In this document: positions 1 to 6,370 of the stretch, piece after piece
Layout: every line of letters begins with the position of its first letter
How positions within the stretch are numbered: the stretch's first letter is position 1
From: Burkholderiaceae bacterium
GTDB taxonomy: Bacteria; Pseudomonadota; Gammaproteobacteria; Burkholderiales; Burkholderiaceae
DNA length: 6,370 nucleotides
Reading direction: 5' to 3'
NCBI GenBank assembly: GCA_017998575.1
Contig: JAGOCV010000239.1
Coordinates: 1 to 6,370 of the forward strand
The notes under the pieces: generated by a model
The model's database searches: none
Seen by the model: only the letters and a program-made list of their open reading frames with translations
Told to the model about the DNA's origin: nothing
Program-made: the position numbers and the translations under genes

Positions 1-297
1 CGCATTACCTACATCGTCAACTCGCTGGCGCAGTACGAAGTGCACGTGGCCCGCTACTACTACACGCGCGGCGCTTACCTGGCGGCCGTCAACCGCGCGC
101 AGATCGCGGTGACCGACTACCGTGAGGTGCCGGCAACGGAAGAAGCGCTCTACATCATGGTGCGTTCTTACGATGCCCTGGGCATGACCCAGTTGCGCGA
201 CGACACGCAGCGCGTGCTGCAGCAGAACTATCCGCAAAGCACCTTCCTCACGCGGGGATTCAGACAGAAGGAAGCGGCCTGGTGGCAATTCTGGTGA
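1..297 (+). CDS. bamD: BamD, outer membrane protein assembly factor (3' part only)
   Basis: C-terminal 98 residues of BamD (older name ComL), the essential lipoprotein of the Bam complex that folds and inserts beta-barrel proteins into the outer membrane. It acts at the periplasmic face of the outer membrane with BamA. The frame is open from base 1 and stops at TGA 295-297. The visible part is helical and TPR-like: a YEVHVARYYYTRGAYLAAVN stretch followed by NRAQ, TDYREVPATEEALYIMV and SYDALGM, which is the typical BamD C-terminal TPR pattern in beta-proteobacteria. The protein ends in an aromatic tail (WWQFW). The signal peptide, lipobox and first TPRs lie upstream of the window. The last 38 bp overlap the convergent helicase gene, and I see no terminator after the stop. 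The family assignment is firm; only the 5' end is missing. Confidence 0.93.
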   Translation, partial: RITYIVNSLAQYEVHVARYYYTRGAYLAAVNRAQIAVTDYREVPATEEALYIMVRSYDALGMTQLRDDTQRVLQQNYPQSTFLTRGFRQKEAAWWQFW

Positions 298-2275
298 GTT
301 CGCCTTCGAACTCGCTGGCCGACTGCAGCCGCCGCATCGGCGGCAATGCAGCGACCAGCCGTCGGCCATAGCTCATCGTCGCCAGACGGGGGTCGCAGAC
401 CACGAGGATGCCGGCGTCGGTCTCGCGGCGGATCAGCCGGCCCGCCCCCTGCTTGAGCGCCATCGCGGCCTCTGGCAGTGAGTACTCCGAGAACGGGTTG
501 CGCCGTTGTTGCTCGAGCCGGCGTGACCGTGCCTCGACCTGCGGATCGTCGGGCGGCGGGAACGGCAGCTTGTCGATCACGACCAGTTGCAGCATGTCAC
601 CGGGCAGGTCTATCCCTTCCCAGAAGGACGCCGAAGCCACCAGAATCGCACCTCGGTCGCCTGCAGCCATGAACTGGTCGATCAGCACGCGTTTGGGCTG
701 TTGCCCCTGCACCAGCACCTGTACGGGCTGCTCCAGCAGATCGCCGAAGCGGCGCGCGAGTTCGTCGCCAATCGTCCGCATCGACCGCAGCGTTGTCGTG
801 AGGACCAGCGTTCGCCCACCCAGGACGGCAGCCGCGTCGCCTGCCAGCCGTGCCACGTGCGCGGGGTACGACGGTTCAGCCGGGCGCGGCATGTCTGCGG
901 GCACGTACAGCGCGGCCTGGCGCGCATAGTCGAACGGACTGTCGACCCGCAGAACTTCGGCCGACTGCAGGCCGCAGGACTCGGTGAACCAGCTGAGGCG
1001 GGCATCGTCGCCCAGCGTGGCGGACGTGAAGATCCAGGCCCGGCCCGGCCCCTGCCGGTCACCTGCAGCCGACGACGCTGACAGCAGTTGGGCCTTCATC
1101 GCCTCCGCGATGTCCAGTGGCGCCTCCACAAGCCGCCACGGCGTGCCCGACACGTCGACCCAACGCACGCGGCCGTCGGCCGCAGGTTCGGCGAAACGCT
1201 CGCACCGCAATGCCAGCGCTTCGGCCCGCTCGGCCAGTCGCTCGAAATCCGGCGACATTTCTGCCACCGCACGCAACGCCTGATGCGCGGCCAGGCCGGC
1301 GCCCCGCAAGGACGCAAGTGCGACGCGCCAGGGCTGCGCATCGACGCCGTCCGGCGCCTCGCCGAGCCAGCTCAGGCGGACCGTGCCGGTCGAACGGCCC
1401 AGCGCCAACCGCAGGTCGCGCACGCAGCGCTCAAGCGCGGCGGCGACGCCATGCCAGTCGGCAAGTCCCCGCGCCTGCCGCAAGCCGGCCGCCAGCAGGT
1501 CGCGCACGAAGTCGAGCAACTGGCCGGACGACAGCGGCTCGCCCATGAACTGCACGCCGGTTTCGTTGAGCTTGTGGGCCTCATCGAACACGACCACACG
1601 CACCGAGGGCAGCAACTCGGCCATCCCTGACTCGCGCACCGAGAGATCGGCGAAGAACAGATGGTGGTTGATCACCACCACGTCGGCCTGCAGCGCGTTG
1701 CGCCGCGCGAGGTTGACGTGGCATTCTCGAAAGCGCGGGCAGTCCGCACCCAGGCAGTTCTCGCGCGTGGACGTCACCAGCGGCATGATCGGCGAGCGCT
1801 CGTCTAGGTCTGGCAGTTCGGCAAGGTCGCCCCAGCGCGTCTGGCGCGACCATGCCTGCACCCGCGAGAGATCGGCGACAGATATCCGGTCGGGCAGAAC
1901 GGCGCCGTGACAGGCTTGTTCCATGCGATGGAGGCAGAGGTAGCTCGAGCGCCCTTTGAGAAGCGCGGCCCGCACAGGCAGGCCCAGCACCCGCATGAGG
2001 CCCGGCAGGTCGCGGCCGAACAGCTGGTCCTGCAATGCCTTGGTGGCGGTGGAGATCAGCACGCGCTCGCCGCTCAGCAGCGCCGGCACCAGGTAAGCGT
2101 AGGTCTTGCCGACGCCCGTTCCGGCTTCGACGACCAGCGCCCGGCCGTCCTCGATCGCCTGGCCGACGGCCTGCGTCATACGTACCTGACCTTCGCGCGG
2201 ACGATAGTCCTCCAGCGCCCGGGCCAAAGGGCCATCCGACGAGAACACCTCACTAACCTGCTGCGCAAGGCTCAT
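260..2275 (-). CDS. yoaA: XPD-like iron-sulfur DNA helicase, YoaA/DinG family
   Basis: A 671-residue superfamily 2 helicase, expected to unwind DNA 5'-3' with ATP in the cytoplasm and to help repair stalled replication. Visible motifs: Walker A AGTGVGKT (51-58), VVINHHL (200-206), DEAH box (231-234), FTSATL (416-421), FWEGIDLPGD (551-560) and motif VI QGAGRLIRR (609-617). Four cysteines, C114, C174, C179 and C185, fit the Fe-S cluster domain of this family. The length is between the E. coli YoaA (about 636) and DinG (about 716) sizes. The C114-C174 gap looks shorter than in DinG, which favours YoaA, but this is not decisive. I chose ATG 2275-2273 over the TTG one codon upstream because it overlaps the TGA of the upstream small gene (TGATG), with an AAAGAG Shine-Dalgarno-like stretch just before. 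The 3' end runs 38 bp into bamD. In E. coli YoaA partners the polymerase subunit HolC; no holC is seen here. Confidence 0.93.
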   Translation of the reverse strand: MSLAQQVSEVFSSDGPLARALEDYRPREGQVRMTQAVGQAIEDGRALVVEAGTGVGKTYAYLVPALLSGERVLISTATKALQDQLFGRDLPGLMRVLGLPVRAALLKGRSSYLCLHRMEQACHGAVLPDRISVADLSRVQAWSRQTRWGDLAELPDLDERSPIMPLVTSTRENCLGADCPRFRECHVNLARRNALQADVVVINHHLFFADLSVRESGMAELLPSVRVVVFDEAHKLNETGVQFMGEPLSSGQLLDFVRDLLAAGLRQARGLADWHGVAAALERCVRDLRLALGRSTGTVRLSWLGEAPDGVDAQPWRVALASLRGAGLAAHQALRAVAEMSPDFERLAERAEALALRCERFAEPAADGRVRWVDVSGTPWRLVEAPLDIAEAMKAQLLSASSAAGDRQGPGRAWIFTSATLGDDARLSWFTESCGLQSAEVLRVDSPFDYARQAALYVPADMPRPAEPSYPAHVARLAGDAAAVLGGRTLVLTTTLRSMRTIGDELARRFGDLLEQPVQVLVQGQQPKRVLIDQFMAAGDRGAILVASASFWEGIDLPGDMLQLVVIDKLPFPPPDDPQVEARSRRLEQQRRNPFSEYSLPEAAMALKQGAGRLIRRETDAGILVVCDPRLATMSYGRRLVAALPPMRRLQSASEFEGELTRIATRPLPSV

Positions 2276-2478
2276 CAAGCCGGCTCTTTGGGATCGAGCG
2301 CCAGCTCCAGTCTCGCGAGCTGGTCGCGCAGCGCCAGGCGCCGCTTCTTGAGGCGTCGCATCAGCAATTCATCGGCGGGAGACTGCGCCGTCAGCCGGTC
2401 GATGGTGGCATCGAGATCGGCATGCTCGATGCGCATTTCGATCAGGCGCCGGCCGGGGGAATGCAGGTTGGTGTCCAC
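2275..2478 (-). CDS. YdcH/DUF465 family small protein
   Basis: A 67-residue, highly charged, cytoplasmic protein with no signal peptide or membrane segment. It carries the DUF465 (YdcH-like) pattern: RLIEMRIEHADLDATID (11-27), then a loop, then LMRRLKKRRLALRDQLARLE (39-58). It probably folds as two antiparallel helices, a helical hairpin. The function of the family is not established. The GTG at 2478 is the earliest start before an in-frame stop at 2545-2547. An internal ATG at 2436 (residue 15) would remove the conserved RRLIE part, so GTG is preferred, although no clear Shine-Dalgarno precedes it. It is first in a two-gene unit: its TGA overlaps the helicase ATG by one base, so the two are probably translated together. 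Expression is likely driven from the divergent region at 2479-2581. Confidence 0.85.
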   Translation of the reverse strand: MDTNLHSPGRRLIEMRIEHADLDATIDRLTAQSPADELLMRRLKKRRLALRDQLARLELALDPKEPA

Positions 2479-2527
2479 GGATTGGGGCCGGCTGGTCTTG
2501 TGGTACTGTGCGCGGTGCGCGCGGCCG

Positions 2528-2533
2528 ATGATA
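2528..2533 (-). promoter_or_regulatory. Possible -10 element for the ydcH-like/helicase unit
   Basis: On the minus strand this reads TATCAT, five of six matches to the sigma-70 -10 consensus, about 50 nt upstream of the GTG start. No good -35 hexamer lies at the usual 16-18 bp spacing; the region there reads TCGATT. This is a candidate only, but the region must hold at least one promoter because the genes on its two sides diverge. Confidence 0.25.
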
Positions 2534-2543
2534 CGGCCTCGCC

Positions 2544-2557
2544 CTCAATTAATCGAG
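2544..2557. repeat. Near-perfect 14-bp palindrome in the divergent intergenic region
   Basis: CTCAATTAATCGAG is self-complementary except for one central-flanking pair (A4 against C11). It is the only AT-rich island in a GC-rich intergenic region and lies 25 bp before the PP2C start and upstream of the minus-strand TATCAT. The position and symmetry fit a dimeric repressor site, but a single 14-bp palindrome can occur by chance. No regulator gene is next to it. Confidence 0.3.
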
Positions 2558-2572
2558 CATGAACAGGGGTGT

Positions 2573-2577
2573 AGGGG
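2573..2577 (+). promoter_or_regulatory. Shine-Dalgarno sequence of the PP2C gene
   Basis: AGGGG lies four bases before ATG 2582. It decides the start of the phosphatase, since the same reading frame stays open far upstream (to 1907) across the antisense of the helicase and ydcH-like genes. A second G-rich stretch, CAGGGG at 2564-2569, is too far from the start to be the main site. Confidence 0.6.
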
Positions 2578-2581
2578 CACC

Positions 2582-3391
2582 ATGAACAAAGGCTTTCGTC
2601 TGAGTGCAGCCACCGGCATCCACAAGGGTGACCGGGAGTACCAGCAGGACCAGGTGGTGTTGCTGAGCCACCCGCGCGTGGTGGGTTGCATTCTGGGTGT
2701 GGTGGCCGATGGCATGGGTGGCCGCAGCGGTGGCCGCAAGGCATCCGATCAGGTGCTGCTGACGGCGCGCCAGCTGTTCGAGACCTTCTCGCCCGAGCGC
2801 GACGATGCACCTTCCATGCTCAAGCAGATCCTGGACGAAGCGCATATCGTCATCAAGCTCACGGCCATCTCGGCGGAGCAGGAGCCGCACAGCACACTGG
2901 CCGCTTTCCTCATCAATCCGCGCGGCGATTCGCACTGGATCCATACCGGCGATTCGCGCATCTACCACTTCCACGGCGACCGTCTCGTCAAACGCACGAT
3001 GGACCACTCGTACGTGCAGGCGCTGGTAGACCGGGGCGACATCACGGAAGAAGAAGCGCAGTCCCATCCGCAGTCCAACATCCTGCTCGGCTGCCTGGGC
3101 ATGGAAGAAGAACCGCCGATGGACACGCACTTCATCCCGCGGCTGCGCCCCGGCGACACGCTGATGGCCTCCAGCGATGGTGTCTGGCACTACTTCAGCC
3201 CGGAGGAGATCGGCTCCATTCTCTCGACGCTGTCACTGCGCGAAGCCACCGAGTTCATGATCGACAAGGCCCGCTCGCGCGGACAGGGTGGCGGTGACAA
3301 TCTGTCGCTGGTGGTGGTGCGGGTGGAGCCGCTGCAGGAAGAGGCACCGACCCTCGCCCCGATGCAGCCTGGCGGCTGGCCGGCAGCCTGA
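2582..3391 (+). CDS. PP2C-type Ser/Thr protein phosphatase
   Basis: A 269-residue single-domain cytoplasmic phosphatase of the PP2C/PPM (Stp1/PrpC-like) family, which removes phosphate from Ser/Thr using two Mn/Mg ions. Motifs in order: REYQQD (18-23), VADGMGG (41-47), STLAAFLI (104-111), HTGDSRIY (121-128), DHSYVQALVDRGDIT (141-155), SSDGVW (197-202) and GGGDNLSLVVV (236-246). The metal-binding acids D23, D43, D199 and D239 are all present, so it should be active. The usual RxxNQD reads RxxQQD here. No transmembrane segment, sensor domain or fused kinase is present; the last 20 residues are a loose Pro/Ala tail. Length matches a minimal bacterial PP2C domain. ATG 2582 is chosen because it has an SD and starts right at the domain. 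It is divergent from the ydcH-like/helicase unit and convergent with the exported-protein gene. No partner kinase is in the window, so its substrate is unknown. Confidence 0.92.
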   Translation: MNKGFRLSAATGIHKGDREYQQDQVVLLSHPRVVGCILGVVADGMGGRSGGRKASDQVLLTARQLFETFSPERDDAPSMLKQILDEAHIVIKLTAISAEQEPHSTLAAFLINPRGDSHWIHTGDSRIYHFHGDRLVKRTMDHSYVQALVDRGDITEEEAQSHPQSNILLGCLGMEEEPPMDTHFIPRLRPGDTLMASSDGVWHYFSPEEIGSILSTLSLREATEFMIDKARSRGQGGGDNLSLVVVRVEPLQEEAPTLAPMQPGGWPAA

Positions 3392-3411
3392 GCGGCGCCC
3401 GCCCGGGACCG

Positions 3412-4041
3412 TCAGGGCGGAATCGGCAGCGGACTGGCAGGCGGCTTGGCCCGCCGATGTGTCGCGGCCTCGCGCTTGCGACGTCGCTCCTGGGCTTCCT
3501 TCTCCCGCGCCGCCTGATCGGCAAGCCGCGCTGCATCGCGCGCCGCGCCAGTGTCTGTCGCCGCGCCCGGCGATGCGGGCCACGTCGATTGCGAACGCGC
3601 GCGCGCCCTCGCCTTCGACTCGCTGGCCTGACGGTCGGTCGCCTTGCTCGCCGCGCGCCGGTCCTGCGCGGCCTGGTTCCCACCTGCCGACGCGGCACGC
3701 CGCTCGTCATCGCTGCTTCTGGCCGCCTGCCGCTCGTCGAGTCGGCGGACCTGATCGGCCGTCTCCCGCTTGCGTTGCTGGTCATTGAGCGCCGTTTCCT
3801 GCCGACGCAGATCGGCCACGACGAGGCGGTGGCGACGACGCGCGTCTTCCACGCAGGACGTGACCACGAAGCGCTGGTAGCAGGCGGCCAGCTCGGCGTC
3901 GAGCGCGGCCTGCGCCCGCACGCGCTGCGCGCCGATCCGCTCGCGTTCCTGAGCCTCGGATACCTGCTGCGCCAGGGCCGGCGTCAGCCCGGCGGCGACC
4001 AGGAGGGCCGGGGCGAGTAAGCGGGTCAGGCGTCGGATCAT
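3412..4041 (-). CDS. Small exported charged protein with Cx8C pair, downstream of zapE (function unknown)
   Basis: A 209-residue protein of unknown function. It starts with a Sec-type signal peptide: basic MIRRLTR, a hydrophobic core of about 15 residues, and a PALA cleavage site after residue 24, so it should be periplasmic. Mature residues 25-110 look like a long charged helix or coiled coil with ACYQRF and SCVEDARRRH, giving C54 and C63 (Cx8C), which could form a disulfide. VADLRRQETALND (75-87) completes the conserved-looking core. Residues 110-200 are low-complexity Ala/Arg/Glu/Gln/Ser, and the end is proline-rich. I recall similar exported proteins in Burkholderiales, including Bordetella, next to zapE, but no function. 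ATG 4041 overlaps the zapE stop (ATGA); no Shine-Dalgarno is visible, which suggests coupled translation. The frame stays open 62 codons further upstream, but only as a shadow of zapE. The stop lies 20 bp from the convergent PP2C stop. Confidence 0.85.
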   Translation of the reverse strand: MIRRLTRLLAPALLVAAGLTPALAQQVSEAQERERIGAQRVRAQAALDAELAACYQRFVVTSCVEDARRRHRLVVADLRRQETALNDQQRKRETADQVRRLDERQAARSSDDERRAASAGGNQAAQDRRAASKATDRQASESKARARARSQSTWPASPGAATDTGAARDAARLADQAAREKEAQERRRKREAATHRRAKPPASPLPIPP

Positions 4042-5141
4042 GTCAGTGCCGTATCGACGACGCGGCGCTCCAGCGCCAGGAACTCGGACGACTGCATCTC
4101 GCCCAGACGCGACACCGTGCGCGGGAACTCGTGCGCCAGCGGGCCTTCGGTGTAGAGCTCCTCGGGCGGCACTGCGGCCGACATGATGAGCTTGACACGC
4201 CGGTCGTAGAGCACGTCCACCAGCCATGTGAAGCGACGCGCTTCCGAGGCCATGCGCACGGGCATGTGAGGGACGTCGGACAGCAGTACCGTGTGGAACT
4301 GGCTCGCGATCTCCAGGTAGTCATTCTGCGAGCGCGGCCCACCGCACAGCGTCCTGAAATCGAACCACACCACACCGCCGGCCTTGCGGCGCGCGCGTAT
4401 TTCGCGCTGCTCGATGTGCAGCAGCGGATCTTCGTCCTGCGTTTCCGCCAGTCGGTCGAATGCCTGGGACATCTCGGCATCGGCCTCGGGCCCGTTGGGC
4501 ACGTGATAGAGCTTGACCTGCTCGAGCGTGCGACGGCGGTAGTCGGTGCCGTTGTCCACGTTGATCACCTCCAGCCGCGCATTGAGCAAATCGATGGCCG
4601 GCAGGATGCGGTCACGATGCAAGCCCCCGGGATACAGGTCGTCCGGGCGGAAATTCGACGTGGTCACGAAGCCCACGCCGTTGTCGAACAGCGCCACCAG
4701 CAACCGATGAAGGATCATCGCGTCAGTGATGTCGGCAACGTGGAATTCGTCGAAACAGATCAGCTTGTAGCGCTTGGCCATGCGCCGGCCGAGTTCGTCG
4801 AGCGGATTGACCGTGCCTTGCAATCCCACCAGTTCGCGGTGCACCTCGCGCATGAATTCGTGGAAGTGCAACCGCGTCTTGCGGCGGATCGGCACGGCAT
4901 TGAAGAAGCAGTCCATGAGGAAGCTCTTGCCGCGCCCGACACCGCCGTACATGTACACCCCGCGCGGAATGTCCGGGCGGTTGATCAGCTTCTTGAGGGC
5001 GCTGGAACGCTTCTGCTTGTACGCCGCCCATTCGCTGGCGCAGCGCTCCAGCGCCTCGACGGCGCGCAGCTGGGCAGGATCGCTCTTGAACCCGCGGGTT
5101 TTCAGTTCGGCTTCGTAGGCAGCTTTGACGGACATGGGCAT
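4038..5141 (-). CDS. zapE: ZapE, AFG1-like cell division ATPase
   Basis: A 367-residue AAA+-type P-loop ATPase of the AFG1/ZapE family; E. coli ZapE is about 375 residues. In E. coli it joins the division ring late, binds FtsZ and destabilises FtsZ polymers in the presence of ATP; it acts in the cytoplasm at the inner face of the membrane. Visible motifs: Walker A GGVGRGKS (66-73), FHEFMREVH (93-101), Walker B LICFDEF (127-133), the sensor-like TTSNF (160-164), FDFRTLCGGPRSQNDYLEIA (260-279) and FTWLVDVLYDRRVKL (304-318). All expected motifs are intact. Two in-frame ATGs compete, 5141 and 5135, and neither has a clear Shine-Dalgarno; I keep the longer. The gene starts 15 nt after the T-tract of the lpdA terminator, and its stop overlaps the start of the exported-protein gene, so those two form one unit. 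Confidence 0.95.
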   Translation of the reverse strand: MPMSVKAAYEAELKTRGFKSDPAQLRAVEALERCASEWAAYKQKRSSALKKLINRPDIPRGVYMYGGVGRGKSFLMDCFFNAVPIRRKTRLHFHEFMREVHRELVGLQGTVNPLDELGRRMAKRYKLICFDEFHVADITDAMILHRLLVALFDNGVGFVTTSNFRPDDLYPGGLHRDRILPAIDLLNARLEVINVDNGTDYRRRTLEQVKLYHVPNGPEADAEMSQAFDRLAETQDEDPLLHIEQREIRARRKAGGVVWFDFRTLCGGPRSQNDYLEIASQFHTVLLSDVPHMPVRMASEARRFTWLVDVLYDRRVKLIMSAAVPPEELYTEGPLAHEFPRTVSRLGEMQSSEFLALERRVVDTALT

Positions 5142-5156
5142 GGCGGCCGCATCAGG

Positions 5157-5192
5157 AAAAAGGGCCTGCCCGACGGTCCGTCCGGCAGGCCC
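5157..5192 (-). terminator. Intrinsic terminator downstream of lpdA
   Basis: On the minus strand a perfect 9-bp GC-rich stem, GGGCCTGCC (5192-5184) with GGCAGGCCC (5170-5162), encloses a 13-nt loop that can pair further as GAC/GTC after one C-C mismatch. Five T residues (5161-5157) follow at once. This is the classic Rho-independent form and points in the lpdA direction, 20 nt past the lpdA stop. Its T-tract ends 15 nt before the zapE start codon. Confidence 0.88.
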
Positions 5193-5212
5193 ATGTGCGG
5201 CTTACGGCTTCC

Positions 5213-6370
5213 TCAGAAGTTCAGGGTGCGCTTGTCGACGGCCAACGCGGCTTCCTTGGTCGCTTCGGAAAGCGAAGGATGCGCGTGGCAGATGCGGGCG
5301 ATGTCCTCGGCGCTGGCCTTGAACTCCATCGCCACCACGGCCTCGGAGATGAGCTCGCTGGCCATCGGGCCCACGATGTGCACACCCAGGATTTCGTCGG
5401 TGGCAGCGTCGGCCAGGAACTTGACCATGCCCGTCGTGTCGCCCAGCGCGCGGGCGCGGCCGTTGGCCAGGAACGGGAAGGTGCCGGCCTTGTACTTCAC
5501 GCCGTCCGCCTTGAGCTGCTGCTCGGTGCGGCCCACCCACGCGATCTCGGGACTGGTGTAGATGACCCAGGGGATCGTGTTGAAGTTGACGTGCCCGTGC
5601 TGGCCTGCGATGCGCTCGGCCACGGCAACGCCCTCTTCCTCGGCCTTGTGCGCGAGCATGGGGCCGCGCACCACGTCGCCCACGGCCCAGACGCCCGGCA
5701 GGTTGGTCTTGCACTCGTCGTCGACCACGATGGCGCCGCGCTCGTCGAGCTTGAGGCCGACGGCTTCGACGTTCAGACCCGTGGTGTTGGGCACGCGGCC
5801 GATCGAGACGATCAGCTTGTCCACATCCAGCGTCTGCGCCTCGCCCTTGGCGTTGGTGTAGGCCACCGACACGCCCTTCTTGGCGGTCTTGATCTCGCCG
5901 ACCTTCACGCCCAGCTCGATCTTCAGGCCCTGCTTGTCGAAGGCCTTCTTGGCCTCCTTGGCGATCTGCTCGTCCACCGCGCCCAGGAACGTAGGCAGGC
6001 CTTCGAGGATCGTCACGTCGGCACCCAGGCGGCGCCAGACAGAGCCCATTTCCAGGCCGATCACGCCCGAGCCGATCAGCGCGAGCTTCTTGGGCACGGC
6101 GCCGATGCGCAGCGCGCCGTCATTCGACAGCACATTGACCTCATCGAACGGCACGCCAGGCAGCGCGCGTGCGCTGGATCCCGTGGCGACGATGATCTGC
6201 TTGGCCGCGAGGGTTTCTTCGGCGGCACCGGCGACCTTGATCTCGTAGCCACCCTCGGCCGCGCGCACGAACGAGCCGCGGCCGTGGAAGAAGCTGACCT
6301 TGTTCTTCTTGAACAGGTACAGGATGCCGTCGTTGTTCTGCTTCACGACCGCATCCTTGCGGCCGATCAT
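5213..6370 (-). CDS. lpdA: Dihydrolipoamide dehydrogenase E3 (5' part missing)
   Basis: The C-terminal 385 residues of dihydrolipoamide dehydrogenase, the FAD enzyme that reoxidises lipoamide of 2-oxo acid dehydrogenase complexes with NAD. The family has about 475 residues, so about 90 lie outside the window, including the first FAD-binding motif and the CxxxxC redox disulfide; the Met at the window edge is internal. Visible parts, counted from the edge: [10 protein letters not shown] (59-68), the NAD-binding [11 protein letters not shown] (100-110) ending in ILE (121-123), the second FAD motif GVWAVGDV (226-233), and the dimer interface with CHAHPSLSE, in which H364 and E369 form the proton-relay pair. 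All these catalytic features are intact. It could be named odhL if it belongs to the oxoglutarate dehydrogenase operon, as in Bordetella, but the upstream genes are not visible. The strong terminator after its stop marks it as an operon end. Confidence 0.95.
   Translation of the reverse strand: MIGRKDAVVKQNNDGILYLFKKNKVSFFHGRGSFVRAAEGGYEIKVAGAAEETLAAKQIIVATGSSARALPGVPFDEVNVLSNDGALRIGAVPKKLALIGSGVIGLEMGSVWRRLGADVTILEGLPTFLGAVDEQIAKEAKKAFDKQGLKIELGVKVGEIKTAKKGVSVAYTNAKGEAQTLDVDKLIVSIGRVPNTTGLNVEAVGLKLDERGAIVVDDECKTNLPGVWAVGDVVRGPMLAHKAEEEGVAVAERIAGQHGHVNFNTIPWVIYTSPEIAWVGRTEQQLKADGVKYKAGTFPFLANGRARALGDTTGMVKFLADAATDEILGVHIVGPMASELISEAVVAMEFKASAEDIARICHAHPSLSEATKEAALAVDKRTLNF

Noticed and set aside
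1662..1680. Inverted repeat with 7-bp arms (TGGTGGT / ACCACCA) inside the helicase gene
   Set aside because: It encodes the conserved VVINHH motif, whose Val and His codons produce the symmetry; it has no T-tract and no regulatory context.
2482..2509. Plus-strand promoter TTGGGG - 16 bp - TACTGT for the PP2C gene
   Set aside because: Each hexamer matches only three consensus bases, too weak to call in GC-rich DNA.
1907..2581. In-frame open extension upstream of the PP2C start, making a 494-residue protein
   Set aside because: The extra part is antisense to the helicase and YdcH-like genes, reads as low-complexity Arg/Ser/Ala sequence typical of GC-rich shadow frames, and the PP2C domain begins right at ATG 2582, which has its own AGGGG site.
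3399..3420. Possible bidirectional terminator hairpin (CCGCCC / GGGCGG, 10-nt loop) between the convergent PP2C and exported-protein genes
   Set aside because: The stem is only 6 bp, no T-tract follows on either strand, and such GC pairs are expected by chance here. It may still slow polymerase, but I cannot support it as a terminator.
4042..4227. 62-codon upstream extension of the exported protein
   Set aside because: It lies wholly inside zapE in another frame, and it would bury the clear signal peptide that begins at ATG 4041.
4131..5561. 476-codon plus-strand open frame antisense to zapE and lpdA
   Set aside because: Long stop-free antisense frames are common in GC-rich genes. The protein has no recognisable domain and crosses a terminator and two well-supported genes.
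1..6370. A new defence, mobile or biosynthetic system
   Set aside because: Every sizeable stretch is explained by core genes in an ordinary arrangement. There is no repeat array, integrase, transposase, toxin-antitoxin pair or unusual base composition.

Overview
This window looks like chromosomal housekeeping DNA from a GC-rich betaproteobacterium, most likely Burkholderiales and possibly close to Alcaligenaceae. The lineage call is inference. It rests on the BamD and LpdA sequence style, the strong G/C bias at third codon positions, and the order lpdA - zapE - small exported Cx8C protein, which I associate with that group. I see no mobile element, CRISPR array, tRNA or rRNA gene, phage gene or sign of recent transfer, and all real genes share the same GC-rich codon style.

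Layout from left to right. (1) 1-297, plus strand: the 3' end of bamD, an outer-membrane assembly lipoprotein, cut by the window edge. (2) 2478 down to 260, minus strand: a two-gene unit of a 67-residue YdcH/DUF465-type protein and an XPD-like iron-sulfur helicase of the YoaA/DinG family. The two are coupled by a TGATG junction, and the helicase 3' end overlaps the convergent bamD 3' end by 38 bp. (3) 2479-2581: a 103-bp divergent intergenic region with a near-perfect 14-bp palindrome and a good -10-like hexamer facing the minus strand. (4) 2582-3391, plus strand: a complete PP2C-type Ser/Thr protein phosphatase. (5) 3392-3411: a short convergent gap. (6) 5141 down to 3412, minus strand: zapE (AFG1-like cell-division ATPase) followed, through a 4-bp ATGA overlap, by a small secreted or periplasmic charged coiled-coil protein of unknown function. 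(7) 5142-5212: a gap with a textbook intrinsic terminator for the gene upstream of it. (8) 6370 down to 5213, minus strand: most of lpdA/odhL, the E3 dihydrolipoamide dehydrogenase, whose N-terminus lies beyond the window.

The genes serve separate core functions: envelope biogenesis, DNA repair helicase, protein dephosphorylation, cell division and central carbon metabolism. They do not form an evident novel system. The least understood parts are the exported Cx8C protein tied to zapE, the orphan PP2C phosphatase, and the strong terminator whose T-tract ends 15 nt before the zapE start codon.
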